A stretch of DNA of 64,000 bases from Antedon mediterranea (GCF_964355755.1 NC_092671.1:18936001-19000000); one strand, 5' to 3'. Positions 45,301 to 55,853 are shown, counted from the first letter of the stretch. Numbers and translations are program-made. Notes: generated from the letters alone by a model not told the origin.

Positions 45301-48300
45301 GTTCAGAATGTAAAAAGTACACATGCTTTGAATGTAAAGAGAAGGTAAACTTAAGAACACAGACTAAACACAGGATAATCCAGTGACAAATGACATAACA
45401 TCTGTTTTTATAGTGATCATTTTATTCTGATTGTAAAGCTAATGCTATTTTGTGTTATATATTCTAAACATACTATTACGAAGTTATAGTTATATTACTA
45501 TGATAATTTGCTTTTCAAAGAAGTCAAACTTGTTTTAATGTGATTGTCATAATAATAATTATTATTTATTATTACTATAATTTTGTTTTATTATTCTTTC
45601 TAAAGTGGGAAGCACATTATGATGGACTGACATGTGAACTATTTCAGCAATGGAAACTAGACAATGACAATAGAAAAGATTGCTCTATATGTTTCACTGA
45701 TTTTCCAATGACTCAGGTATTTATTTATAACATAGCTCATTATGTGCACAATAGTTGAGAATGACACCCACCATGTTGCCTGTTAAATTCATTTATTATA
45801 ATACAAAAGCAAAACAACACACAATTAGTTTAAAATTCTTAAATACATGTGTATCGGAAATTGACAATATTGATGTGCCCGTAAACCGATTGAAAGCACC
45901 CACCGGCTTCTTACAAGTTCCTTGGCCCTAGCCTGGTTTACTTCCGTCACTCACAAAGTCACCCTCAAAATCGTCCTATATCCGCTTTTGCACACACTAC
46001 TGCACTTACAATCAAATTGACATTTTTTTCAGATTCGGCAGTCTCCATATTGTTCCAAAGACAAGCAGTGTTGGTTTTGTGAAGAATGCCTTTCTAAACA
46101 CTATACAACTTGCATCAAAGACAAGAATGTTGTTGATGTTTCATGTCCTTCTTGTCGTCTCCCACATCTTAAAGACATGGACAAAGCTGAACTTTCTGAT
46201 TATTTTGCAGAAATTGACCCTATGGTAAGTAAAGTAGAAATCGTACCTGGACGATCCAACCGGATGGTATTTTACAATTGGCCTATAACTCCCAGTAATA
46301 ATTAACTTTCCCTGAGTCTTGCTACCTTGTAAAACTCACAGTCAAACAGTGTGAATGCTGTCACTCGGTGATTTTAAGAAACTAAGTATATAGGAATTAT
46401 TAAACCATATCATTACTATTTCTTTAATGTCGGCCCCCCATGTTTGCCATTCTCCATCCCAGTTTGAGTTTCGTTATAGCATCTATTCTATTAGTAACCT
46501 CATTTCCCTAAAACACGTAACCTGTATTCAATCAAATGATTTGTTTTATTTAATTATAATTATACAATATCCTATTTCCAGCATTCCCTCTCTGCAAAAC
46601 CAACATAGATTGCCTTAAATTGACATGGTTCCTTTTCTTTTTAAAGTTAAAAAATTTGCTCGAAAAAGATGTTTTTGATCTACTCCATCGAAAATTAAGA
46701 GATAGAATATTAGAAATAGATGAAGAAAGATTCAGATGGTGTTCACATGTAAGTAAATTACAGAAAATAATGGTTTGAACCTATTAGAACATTTTGACTG
46801 GTGGTCTAGACAGATAGAATGTTTTAATTTAATGATAAGTAGGTTTCGATTTTCAGGTCATATAATATATGACCTAAAAAGTCAGTCATCTTAATTCACA
46901 ATAAAATTAAAGCGTTGCTGCTTTCTTCTAGTGTCATAATGGTTTTATTAATGAAAGAATTGGATGTAAAATGCAGTGCCCAGAATGTAAAGAGTACACA
47001 TGCTTTGAATGTAAAGAGAAGGTAAACTTAAGAACTTAGAGAATTTATATTTCTGTCTGCAATATGTATTCCTGTTTGTTTTTATATTTGTCTGTTAGCA
47101 GGCTCTACCTACTCTATCAAACTAGTAAAAAAGTGTGATGTTTCCAAATATGGCAGGGAAATGACATCATCATGTCTGTATATATCTCATATTTTTGTCA
47201 CATAAAGTTTAATAGTGTAGACAGAGCTTAAAAGAAGGATCTTTACCACATTTAAACCACAATGAGATATGGTCACGGAAGACTCTATTCCATCTTGGAG
47301 GAAATCCGGATTAGGATGAACACATTTTAAATATTCTGCTAATTTAAGCGGATCCTTACCAAACTCAAACAAATACAAATAACGCTATTACATTCGAGGC
47401 AATGTTCCGGACCAGAATCCAAATTCTGCACCACGATTTTGTTTTTAGTAATTTCAGACCATAGGGATATCTTTACCAAATTCAAACCCCTGAACGTTAT
47501 TAGCCAAAGACTCCATTATATTTTAGAGGAAATATTCCGGACCAGGATCCTAATTCTGGACCACTTTTAGGCTGTGGGATGATGGTCAACTTCAGACTCT
47601 TTGTGGCCACCAACTGAAAACAAAAATTTTCATATAACAATTATAAACACAACATACTATCCTTGCTTGGCCAACACAAAACGGGTCTTAATCATTTGTA
47701 ATTTTCGATATCAGGCGAAGGTTTTCTCTTAATCTCAAATGTAATTATAATGCTTTGTGCTATGCCTAATCGCAATGTGTTGTAAATGCAGAATTAAGAT
47801 GGAAGGCAAGGACGTTGCCGTATTAGCTAATATTTCTTTTCTTTCCATCAATCTAAAGTGGGAGGTACAACATGACGGACTGACATGTGAACAATTTAAG
47901 AAATGGAAACAAGACAATAACCCTGATGTCCAAGTTGACAGATATCTAGCGATACATGGAATAGGTAGAACTCTTTTGTTGTGTTTGCATAACAAATAAC
48001 CACATATTTTAACTTTCTGATACATAAAAGTAAACTTTCTGAACAATGATATCAGCATTTATATTGATATATTAAGAGTAAAAGTCGGCAAAAATCTGAC
48101 TTATAATAACTATTGTTATCATAATCATAAATGGTATATGTTTTTGTGTATGAATTATTGTGTTTATAATTATTACTGTTAATAATTCAACCTTTAGATT
48201 GTCCTAAATGTAACGCAAGATATGATCTTGCTAGAGGGGGCTGTTTGCACTTTACGTGTACAAATTGTAAATACGGATTCTGTAGTGGCTGCAACCAGGA

Positions 48301-49998
48301 ATTTTCTTCGGTAAGTACAGTATATAAATGTGTGCTTATTTTGATTCCAAACATTATTTAGGTTAATTATTAATAATTACCATTTTAGTTTTGTTATGCA
48401 ATTTTAACCGTTTTAAATATGTCATATGTTATACAGTTTGACAGTAGCTAAATTACTGTTTGTAATTTTAATGTTTTTCTTAATTTTATATAAGGATTTC
48501 CCTGTGGAGTCTATCGATTTTTATTTTAGGTAATCCAGCCTCATTGATTTACTTTTGTCTTTTTTTGTTCAGTTTGATTGCTCGATATATTATAGCTTGT
48601 GTGTATCATTTTACTCACTACCACACAAGGCATCCCAGCATATCAAACAATGTACAGCATTTTCTTTTTAGTACATACTAATTTATTTTTTTTACAAATT
48701 GATCAAAAATACATTGTTTTTATTTGAAAATTAACATTTTATGAGGGTTTATGTCAGAGTTGTAGGAAATACAAATCTTGTGCCAAGACAGGAATGCATA
48801 CACATCATCCTAGACATTGCTTGTTTTATCTAAGAGATCAAAATGTTCATGAACTACAGCAGTTACTGCAGGTATGATCATAGATTGGTACACATTCGAG
48901 TTTTGAGTTTGAAATTTGTTTCAATTCACTATAGGCCTATTAGTGTTCGTAGTGAAAAATGTACTGTGTATATCCGTTATACTGTAAAGTAATCAATTCT
49001 ATATTTTATTTGATATTCAATGTTATCTACAGAATGGGGAAGTAGAATTTGACATAGAACCAAGGAATGGCAACCAAAATGATATATGTACTGTTCAAGA
49101 GCAAAAGGAAACCGGTACAGGTCTAGTAGATCAAATGTGTGGAAAGGATGTGAAAGCTCAACATGCGGGATTGTGCGAGTATGTTTAAATGTTCTATATT
49201 TAATTTTCATTCAAGAACAGTACAGCATGTTCAATTTTCTACAAAACAAATATCGATAATGTACTATTTTAATCAAGCATACTACCATTAGTATCAAAGA
49301 GATTGTAATTGGTTTGTTTGGGGTTTTTCAGAGTGCATTACAAGGAGTATCTTGTCAGTTTGATTAATAAAAATCATATTGATCCAGCTGAAATTTTAAC
49401 TGTTGAAAAGTTGAGAATATGTATCGAACGTCATGACATGAAAGTACCCGAGAAACATCAAATTGAACATGAAGACGTTTACAGACAACGTCTTGTGCAA
49501 GTGAGTATAATGTACAAATCACTATTTTATTATTTTTAAGATAAGATATAGGTTTTAATTACGTCATTTTAATGTCACATTACAGTTATTCACATTGAAT
49601 AAAAAGTTGATCGAAAACTAATCATTCAAAGCAAACAAATAGTCAAATTGTCTGCCAGCCAATGGGTGGGTATTTTGATTGAATTTAACCATTTAGTTTC
49701 TCATTTCCAGGGTTCTTTTTTTCTACGGAACTGTTAACTAAGCTAAAACTACAAAATTGTGATTTTATTAATCTTCAATTTTCATGTTTTTGGAGGACAA
49801 TACAGTACATCTTTAAGTCCAAAGTCATTCCTACAACTACTTTGCGTCAGTCAAACGCAAGAAGTGTCTGGTTCATGTTACGCAATTTATATTGGTACCT
49901 GCTATAATTTAAGAATGTATATCGAATGTATTACTTAAATATTTTAATGTTATTATTCTTCTTTCCAGATGGTGCAGACAAAGTTTCCTATCAATTAA
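39768..49998 (+). CDS. RNF31: HOIP-type RBR E3 ligase with duplicated RING1-IBR
   Basis: Catalytic subunit type of the linear (Met1) ubiquitin ligase. Sixteen exons join in frame into about 819 aa: 39768-39983, 42620-42775, 43338-43871, 44483-44674, 44918-45016, 45255-45344, 45606-45716, 46033-46224, 46647-46748, 46932-47021, 47859-47964, 48198-48310, 48758-48871, 49033-49178, 49332-49500, 49969-49998 (TAA). All borders are AG/GT. Domains: PUB 1-165; NZF 252-276 ([12 protein letters not shown]); RING1a 291-366; IBRa about 395-451; RING1b 455-530; IBRb about 560-611; RING2 631-667 ([10 protein letters not shown], catalytic Cys645, His647); LDD to 819 ([17 protein letters not shown]). Human HOIP is about 1070 aa with one RING1-IBR plus extra zinc fingers and a UBA. 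None of those extras is seen here. Start chosen because [11 protein letters not shown] aligns with the family N-terminus. Confidence 0.93.
40795..41960 (+). mobile_element. Non-LTR retrotransposon fragment in intron 1
   Basis: 5'-truncated RT on the same strand as the host gene: [56 protein letters not shown], catalytic YADDTI, and the thumb [15 protein letters not shown]. About 25 residues are missing between YQSIN and KSEFMLIG, and a frameshift lies near 41500. Jockey/CR1 superfamily. Inactive. It lengthens intron 1 but does not touch exons. Confidence 0.85.
42080..42193. mobile_element. Small TA-flanked MITE in intron 1
   Basis: Inverted ends CAGTAGAATCCCC and GGGGATTCTGCTG, flanked on both sides by TA, which fits a Tc1/mariner-type non-autonomous element of about 110 bp. 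Non-coding. Confidence 0.75.
42340..42367. repeat. TA dinucleotide microsatellite
   Basis: An uninterrupted TA run follows AATAAAGTT, near the 3' side of the intron 1 retroelement. Confidence 0.9.
43338..43871 (+). other. Exon 3: PUB end, NZF and RING1a head, no UBA
   Basis: One continuous 178-codon exon carries the end of PUB, an acidic/Ser-rich spacer, one NZF finger (43719-43793) and then, after only about 14 residues, the first two RING1 cysteines (CGMC at 43836-43847). HOIP normally has about 180 residues with a UBA domain between its last NZF and RING1. Because the exon is continuous, no hidden exon can supply it at this place. Confidence 0.9.
43836..45671 (+). repeat. RING1-IBR module a (exons 3 end to 7)
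   Basis: First copy. RING1 ligands CGMC, YC, QC, FCEEC and SCPSC come from exons 3-4. The linker [17 protein letters not shown] is in exon 5. IBR ligands WCSHC, QCSEC, TCFEC and H.DGLTC come from exons 5-7. All expected zinc ligands are present. Exon 4 differs from exon 8 at 12 of 192 bases and 8 of 64 residues by my hand count. Confidence 0.9.
44329..44409. mobile_element. MITE copy in intron 3 (internally deleted)
   Basis: Ends GCTCTGTCTACATTATCTAA and TATAGACAGCTT; core GTGATGTGCCCAAATATGG. Same family as 22376-22515. There is no matching copy in the paralogous intron 7, so it arrived after the exon duplication or was lost from intron 7. Confidence 0.7.
45606..45716 (+). other. Exon 7: hybrid exon joining IBR tail to RING1 head
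   Basis: The first 22 codons ([22 protein letters not shown]) match exon 11, the end of an IBR. The last 15 ([15 protein letters not shown]) match the end of exon 3, the start of a RING1. The join is in frame and inside an exon, so the duplication breakpoint lies here, near 45670. Confidence 0.92.
47100..47229. mobile_element. MITE copy in intron 10
   Basis: Ends GGCTCTACCTACTCTATCAA and AATAGTGTAGACAGAGCTT, with core GTGTGATGTTTCCAAATATG and a GACATCATCATGTC dyad. Confidence 0.75.
47240..47565. repeat. Imperfect repeats of about 100-130 bp in intron 10
   Basis: Three loose copies of GAGGAAAT(ATT)CCGGACCAGGA with following AATTCTGGACCAC, near 47297, 47396 and 47524. Non-coding. Confidence 0.5.
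47859..49998 (+). other. RING2 and LDD exons of the HOIP-like gene
   Basis: Exons 11-16 encode the catalytic RING2 ([20 protein letters not shown]) and the linear-chain-determining domain, with its inserted zinc finger ([20 protein letters not shown]) and the acceptor-positioning helix region ([20 protein letters not shown]). The last exon adds MVQTKFPIN before TAA. A polyadenylation-like AATAAA lies at 50199. Confidence 0.9.
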
Positions 49999-49999
49999 A

Positions 50000-52240
50000 A
50001 AGCAGTGATACAGGAATACCGAAAACCTCGAAAAGAAGCCCAGGAAAAGAGCCCATCTCAAAAAGAATCTCCCCTTCCCCCTTTTGGTCTTCAAAAGTAC
50101 CCAAGAGTACTAAAAAGGAAGAACCCGGTTTGAACCGAGGTTTTACTGTAATTTACAACCGATTTTGTTTTCCTTTAAAAAAATATATATATACATATAA
50201 TAAACGACAATATTTAATATTTCAACTTTCAAAACTAGATATTAAAAAATAAATAATTGACTTCAGCTTCTATTAATTAGTGACAATCTTTTTAATGTAA
50301 AATAATTATTGTATTTTTTTCCAATCTAACTTGTTTTAATTATGAATGTGTAATATTATATAGGCTAAAATATCAATAAATAGTTGAAATTAGGAAAATC
50401 AAAACATAACACAATAAAAACTATAATACAACTCATAAGTTACAATATTACCTAGTCGTTTTTAAATTACAAGAGGCAGAAAGGAATCTTTGTGTTATTG
50501 AATAATTGGTGTTTTTTTTTCGTTTTTTTTGTGCAATATCATTGCACAAAATTAATAAATAACAAAATTATGCAAAATTCATTCATTCATATACTGTATT
50601 CTGCTTGATATTTTACATCTATGGGTTTTCTTTTTTCACATATACTTAATTTTACAATATTTGTAAATAAAAAGACTATGATTAGATATTGGTAAAGAAA
50701 TCAAAAATTGAATCGGTTAAAGTTCAAAGTTCAAAAAACATTTATTTATTCAACAATGGCATTATACAGTATGATATAATTATAGGTGTGTACATAATGA
50801 AAACATAGTAATAAGATTTAAGAGAACCCATGGATTTTTACAAAACGGGTTTTTTATTTATATAATTTTATCCCAATTGAATAAGAACTCACAATTAAAA
50901 TTCTCAAATGTGCTTTTAACTATGCAAACATCTGACCAATTGACTTAGCTCACTGAAGCGAAGCTACTTAGTTATTGAAATTGAGGTGGGAAAGCTAAAT
51001 ATAAATTTTTACATTTCTGATTAAAATAAAGCAAATTATAACTGTCATATTTTTATTAATGTTGCTTAACACGTAACTGTACAGACGAAATACATTTATT
51101 GCAATTGTTATTATTCCTTATGGTTCATAGTTTGCATATAAAACTACTTATAATATTGGAATGTCTCCATCACTACTATGTCGTTATTGTCCAACATTGT
51201 TATAATTATGTTTGACAGTGGCTAAATGTTTAAATAGACTATCATGTCGCTCTGTTGAGTTGAGACGTGTGTATCTATATTATAAGTGAGAGAGTTTGTA
51301 CGTTTGTCTGTTACTGCGCGCATCTACACCATGGAGTATCAAAATTACCGCAATTGTACTAGATACAAGGTCATTACGTCATACGTTCACTGGCACGTCA
51401 ACGTAAATGTCCACTTAATCTAAATGTTCACATCTGTCGACGACTAACAGTCAACTATGACCCACGTGGACGTGACTCAAATGTGAGTCCACGTGCCAGT
51501 AGCCTAGCCATGCTGAGATCAGAAACATGCCGTAATAGGGTAGCTGTCGACGTGAACATCTAGAAGTCCCTACTGTTGTTGTCTGGCCGTGTATAAGCCA
51601 TCTCTCACTCTGCACCCGTAAAATAAGTCATAGTACTTGGTTTGAGTAATATGTTGTATTACACAGTACTTATGATAGATACCGGAATACTGTGATTAAT
51701 ACACACATATCAAATATTGAATATTAAAATCACCCCACCGTTCCAGATCAAGTCTTGTCTGGGCAGCGATCTTTTCCGTTTCCCTATTCCATGACTTAAA
51801 ACATTGTCACTATAATGATAGCTTCTGCACTCTCTTCGGTTGTTAGTCGCGTGCAAAGGCGACTCTACTGCTTACTATGTCGGTTGGTCGGTTGGTTGGT
51901 CGGTCGGTCGGTAAACACTAACTTCCAAGGATATGTGATGATGACTATACTCACTCTCCTCTTTCTGTTTACACGTTCTTTTATTTGAAACGAGAGCATT
52001 TTGGTATTCTAATAACTCATCATAGTAACCTGATTTTAGTTTCTATACCATTAGATTTCCCCCTTTTAGGTCACCTGATTTATTGAAGCTTTGAATAAAC
52101 TATTGTAACCAATTTCTGTACAGAGTTCTCTGTTTAATTTGCTTTACTGTTTCATGCTTAACTGTGGCCTAAATTGTTGCATCTCCGTCTATGTTGCATG
52201 CTGAAAATTGAATTAAAATATATTATATTAGTTAAAGATT
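50000..52240. other. Intergenic, no gene seen
   Basis: 3' flank of the HOIP-like gene and 5' flank of the GPCR pair. It contains an inverted pair of CACGTG E-boxes (51463 and 51490, arms CACGTGGAC / GTCCACGTG) and a GGTC/GGTT microsatellite at 51880-51912. No exon was recognised. Confidence 0.45.
51880..51912. repeat. GGTC/GGTT tetranucleotide microsatellite
   Basis: About eight 4-bp units, CGGTTGGTCGGTTGGTTGGT, then CGGTCGGTCGGT. Confidence 0.9.
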
Positions 52241-52463
52241 AGAATCAAGTTAAGTAACGATTTTAACTTCATATATGCCCATAAATTAGTGTCAAAGATA
52301 AATTACTGATAATAATCAATTGTTTAAACTTATACATTTTCGTTCTTCTATTTTTAGTACCACAAAAATATCATTTTATCATGAACCCTCTATCTAACCT
52401 GATGATATTTACCTTGTTTCAAAATTTAATTATTTATATTGTACACGATATGGTTGTTCTGTA

Positions 52464-52512
52464 TCACGTTTTATGATCATTGTCTTACGATATCACGCCC
52501 CCATGAGTTGAT
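52464..52512 (+). promoter_or_regulatory. Conserved upstream block of the GPCR genes (copy A)
   Basis: CACGTTTTATGAT..., then ATATCACGCCCCCATGAGTT, recurs at 55807-55853 with few changes at nearly the same distance from the ATG. The CACGCCCCC core resembles a KLF/EGR-type site. It may be conserved merely because the duplication is recent. Confidence 0.35.
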
Positions 52513-52672
52513 TTTTATTGTGCCATCCATCCAATCAACGGAAAGAATGATGGATGGAAATCGGATTATAACATTCCATATTTAATTATAATTCCCGTAT
52601 ACACACAGAACTGGAAGTTGTTTTTCGCTGATAAGAAACCCTAAGTAAAACTTTTGTTGGCTTTTGTTGACA

Positions 52673-53593
52673 ATGAATTCTACCGAAATAGAATCATCAA
52701 CCACAGTGACAATAATATTCAGAACAGTCATTTTTGTCATCATTATGCTGTTTGCAATTATTGGTAATTCTATAACTCTTGCTGTAATCTACACAGTCGA
52801 ATCACTTCACACAAAAACGTATGTCTTTGTCGCAAAGCTAGCAATCGCAGATCTTTCAGTCGGACTATTCGTAATTCCTATTGTTCTTACTGCTTCTATA
52901 TGTGATGGATGGCCATTTCTACAAGACTGGATCTGCGAGTTTTCTTCTTCTATTACTGGACAGTGCTACTTAACAAGCATTGCCACTCTATGTGCAATAT
53001 CAATTGAAAGATACCATTCTATAATCAACCCTTTACATTACGATTTAAAAATGAGCAAACGGAATGTTATCATTTTGTTATGTTGGACGTGGATTCAACC
53101 TTTTATATTTGTCATCATAGGATTGGGGAAGAACAGATATGACCCTTATTCATTTAATTGTCTGATCAAGTGGGAAGAGAACATTATGTTTTCGATGACT
53201 ATATCTGCTTTATGCATGTTCATTCCGGTTTCAATAACAGTCAAATCATATTACCACATTGGTAAGTTAACTTTTCAGCAACTAAATCGTATTCATAATG
53301 TTACAACACTGGCGTCAAATTCAACAAATATGATAAGGCCCAAGATCAAATCAGCCTTTGTGTTTGGACTTGTCATTGGCACTTTTATGATATTGTGGTT
53401 GCCGTACCAAGTTGTAGTGAATTGTCAGTTATGGAAGGTGCGTTTACCAGATGGGTTTAAAACTATTTCAATGTGGTTAGCGTTATCGACCTCGTCATGT
53501 AACCCAGTAATTTACTCTCTGATGAATAGGACATTTAGACACGGACTTCACCAATTATTCGTCAAAATCTTCGATCGACCATGGTTAAATTAA
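52673..53593 (+). CDS. Rhodopsin-class GPCR, intronless (306 aa)
   Basis: Seven-transmembrane receptor of the plasma membrane with class A hallmarks. TM1 has AIIGNS, TM2 has LAIADLSVG and the first extracellular loop has GWPF. TM3 carries the loop cysteine (WICEF) and an ERY motif (SIERYHSIINPL). TM4 has WTW, extracellular loop 2 has FNCLI, TM6 has LWLPYQ and TM7 has NPVIY. N-terminus MNSTEIESS has an N-glycosylation site. Loops are short. Position 3.32, aspartate in amine receptors, is Thr by my count, so a classic amine ligand is unlikely; the ligand is unknown. ATG 52673 is preferred because the frame's earlier starts are TTG and the paralogue begins at the same MNSTEI. It is the intact member of a tandem pair with 55987-56903. 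Confidence 0.9.
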   Translation: MNSTEIESSTTVTIIFRTVIFVIIMLFAIIGNSITLAVIYTVESLHTKTYVFVAKLAIADLSVGLFVIPIVLTASICDGWPFLQDWICEFSSSITGQCYLTSIATLCAISIERYHSIINPLHYDLKMSKRNVIILLCWTWIQPFIFVIIGLGKNRYDPYSFNCLIKWEENIMFSMTISALCMFIPVSITVKSYYHIGKLTFQQLNRIHNVTTLASNSTNMIRPKIKSAFVFGLVIGTFMILWLPYQVVVNCQLWKVRLPDGFKTISMWLALSTSSCNPVIYSLMNRTFRHGLHQLFVKIFDRPWLN

Positions 53594-53670
53594 CTGTAAT
53601 TGATTGCCTACTTCATTACAGTTCTATAATTGGCTGTTACAATTTGCTTTGCATATTATGTTAATTCAAT

Positions 53671-53930
53671 AAAGCTCTAAATAGTTTGGCCAAAAAGTGT
53701 AATGTGCCCATATGGTAGTGATATACCCAAATATGGTAGTGATTATGACATCATCGTGTTCATTAAGGGTCCCCACCGATAGTGATTTAGTTCACTTTTG
53801 GAGGGCCCTGTCATCTCATTTTCTGCTGTTATGTATTCTGTTTGTGCATTTTATTGTTTTGAGACGAATAAATGAAATGAAATGAAATATATGAGAACAT
53901 CACATTTTGTTGCCACATAGTTTGTACAGT
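53671..53930. mobile_element. MITE copy with a nested retrotransposon tail
   Basis: Core GTGTAATGTGCCCATATGG ... GATTATGACATCATCGTGT, then ACATCACATTTTGTTGCCAC. It is split at about 53763-53885 by a segment ending GAATAAATGAAATGAAATGA, typical of a non-LTR 3' end. It interrupts the 3' flank shared by the two GPCR copies. Confidence 0.65.
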
Positions 53931-53975
53931 AATAGTTTCTCTTTATTCTAGTAGGTTCTTTCTCATGCGTTTATC

Positions 53976-54473
53976 TGTAATAAATTACCATTCCTAACAC
54001 AGTATCATAGTGGCTACATGAACATTCTAGAATAAGATGTTATTGTTTAGATTTAAGAAACCATGTATAATTAATAAGAACAATCAGAAAAATTCCAGAA
54101 GTGCTATTAATAGAAACTGTAATCCAATAGAATAAGAAGTATAAGGAATGATCTAGAAGGTTATGACCATAATGTATATAAGGGGAAGTATGACAATTGT
54201 AAGAGGGAGAAGGATTTTTGATTGAGGCATTTATTTTGAAGAAGGTTGGATATTAGAGGTGGTTGGATATTAGAGGTTGGATATTATATTGTAAAGGTTA
54301 TTGTGAAGCTGTTGTTTAAAGTGCTTACTGGAAAGTTGAAGTTGATTGAAATTAAAGCTGTTTTTTAGTTTTTTTACAACTTTGTGGATTTTGTATTTAT
54401 ACTTTTATGTCACAAGGGAGTTCCTAAAGTGTTTTCAACCGCTCGGAAACATACGTAAGAGGAGTTCGTGACA
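53976..54473 (+). mobile_element. Probable solo LTR (Ty3/gypsy-like)
   Basis: A segment starting about TGTAATAAATTACC and ending GAGTTCGTGACA contains TATATAAGGGGAAG (near 54176), a TTGGATATTAGAGG mini-repeat and an AATTAAAGC poly(A)-like signal. This layout is typical of a solo LTR. It lies where the GPCR-copy 3' flanks stop matching. No clean target duplication was found, so the 5' boundary is uncertain. Confidence 0.45.
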
Positions 54474-54882
54474 TAATTATACTGCTAAAAATGTGTTTAT
54501 TAATAATTCATGTATGTAGAAAAGCTACTTTGTTTTATAAACTTGTGGGAATTACTACTACTTATATTATTGCCTACGTCCATCCTTATGATGTCCGACT
54601 TCCTTTCTCAAACTTTCTATCATGTTAAAGTCTAATAATTGTATTTATGTATGGTATAAATAACATACCGTACAAACCAGCAGACAATAGCAGAGAACTT
54701 TGGCTTACATGAAGTCAGGGAAGAGTGAATTTACCCTTTTCCCTGATGAAATATACAAACAAAAGTACATAAAAATATGTAAAAGCTGATTGAAATTGCA
54801 GTACACCAAACATTTAAATCAGGTCTAGATCCTTTTTACTATATCTAAATATTTTCCAAATCTTGAGTGAGATAAGCGTCAC

Positions 54883-55325
54883 ATGTTTTATTTATCAAGT
54901 CTTTATCGCACGTTGCCCTGTTTTCATCCTAACCTTTAAAATAACTGATACGGTACAGAAGGCACGGTGCCGGAGATTGAGTGAAATAACTATTCTCAAG
55001 TTCTGTTAATTGCGATTGTCCAAAAAAGAAACGTTTATAGGAACAATACAAAACAACGACTTGATATGTTTTTTAATAAGCCAGAATTCAGAAATACATT
55101 AAGAGATACTTGAAATACATAAAGAGGGAATTGAAGTACATACAAGAGAATTGAAATACATTAAAATAATTGAAATACAGATTGAGGAATGATAAAAGAT
55201 GGCAATGAAAATCTACTAAAATAAGTATATTTACAATAAAGGCCATGCGTTATATAGAATATTATTTGCAATGTACAGCATAGTACAGTTTGTTTATGAT
55301 ATTGGCGTGTTACGATGAGAGAATA
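54883..55325. repeat. Left arm of a large inverted repeat pair
   Basis: Reverse-complementary to 58125-58637 with moderate divergence. Matching blocks include TTAATTGCGATTGTCCAAA, AAATACATTAAGAG and ACATAAAGAGGGAATTGAAG. The outer ends are ATGTTTTATTTATC and GATAAATAAAAACAT. The spacer between the arms holds the broken GPCR copy. Confidence 0.75.
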
Positions 55326-55806
55326 CTTATACTTAAATATTGCTAAACTGTTTCACCGTATAAGTCATTAAAGGTAATGTACATGATACTAAAGTATGTA
55401 TAGCAACCACATTCATGTCTACCTTGTAATCTGCCATTTGGTAGATCTTCTTTCTAAGTTCTCTATTGTTCTTCTTTTAGTTCAGAATAAAGTATTACGG
55501 TTTGTAATCTTTCATCTATCATTTTCTTTTCTCTTCTTCACAATTTTCAACAGTCCTTGAATTATATTTTATATCGGTTCGAGTAACGTTAAGTAACGAG
55601 TTTATCCTTATATAATTTAGTGTCAAAGACACTTATGTTATTACAAATACTATTGACTGATATTCATCACTTGTTTAATCTTTTATAATTTTGTTTTTTT
55701 ATTACCAACAAAAACTATTTTATCATGAATCCTCTATATCTAACCTGGTAATATTTACCTTGTTTCAAAAGTAATTATTTATAACGTACACGATATTGAA
55801 TCCGTC

Positions 55807-55853
55807 TCACGTTTTATGATAATCTTCTTACAATATCACGCCCCCATAAGTTG
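55807..55853 (+). promoter_or_regulatory. Conserved upstream block of the GPCR genes (copy B)
   Basis: CACGTTTTATGATAATCTTC, then CAATATCACGCCCCCATAAG, matching 52464-52512. Confidence 0.35.

Larger units (their letters stand above)
45672..47945 (+). repeat. RING1-IBR module b (exons 7 end to 11)
   Basis: Second copy: CSIC, YC, QC, FCEEC, SCPSC (exons 7-8); [17 protein letters not shown] (exon 9); WCSHC, QCPEC, TCFEC, HDGLTC (exons 9-11). Complete ligand set. It leads directly into the single RING2. Introns near the acceptor sites also resemble those of module a (for example GCACTTACAAT before exons 4 and 8). Confidence 0.9.

Noticed and set aside
43338-47964. Exon duplication as an assembly artefact of two haplotypes
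   Set aside because: The copies differ by several percent, introns differ strongly in length, and a hybrid exon joins them in frame. An artefact would not make that junction, although long reads should confirm it.
49926-50252. Open frame after the last HOIP intron ([16 protein letters not shown]...) as the C-terminus
   Set aside because: Exon 15 ends in phase 0, which gives MVQTKFPIN and a stop; this length and sequence fit the HOIP family end. The longer frame needs a different phase.
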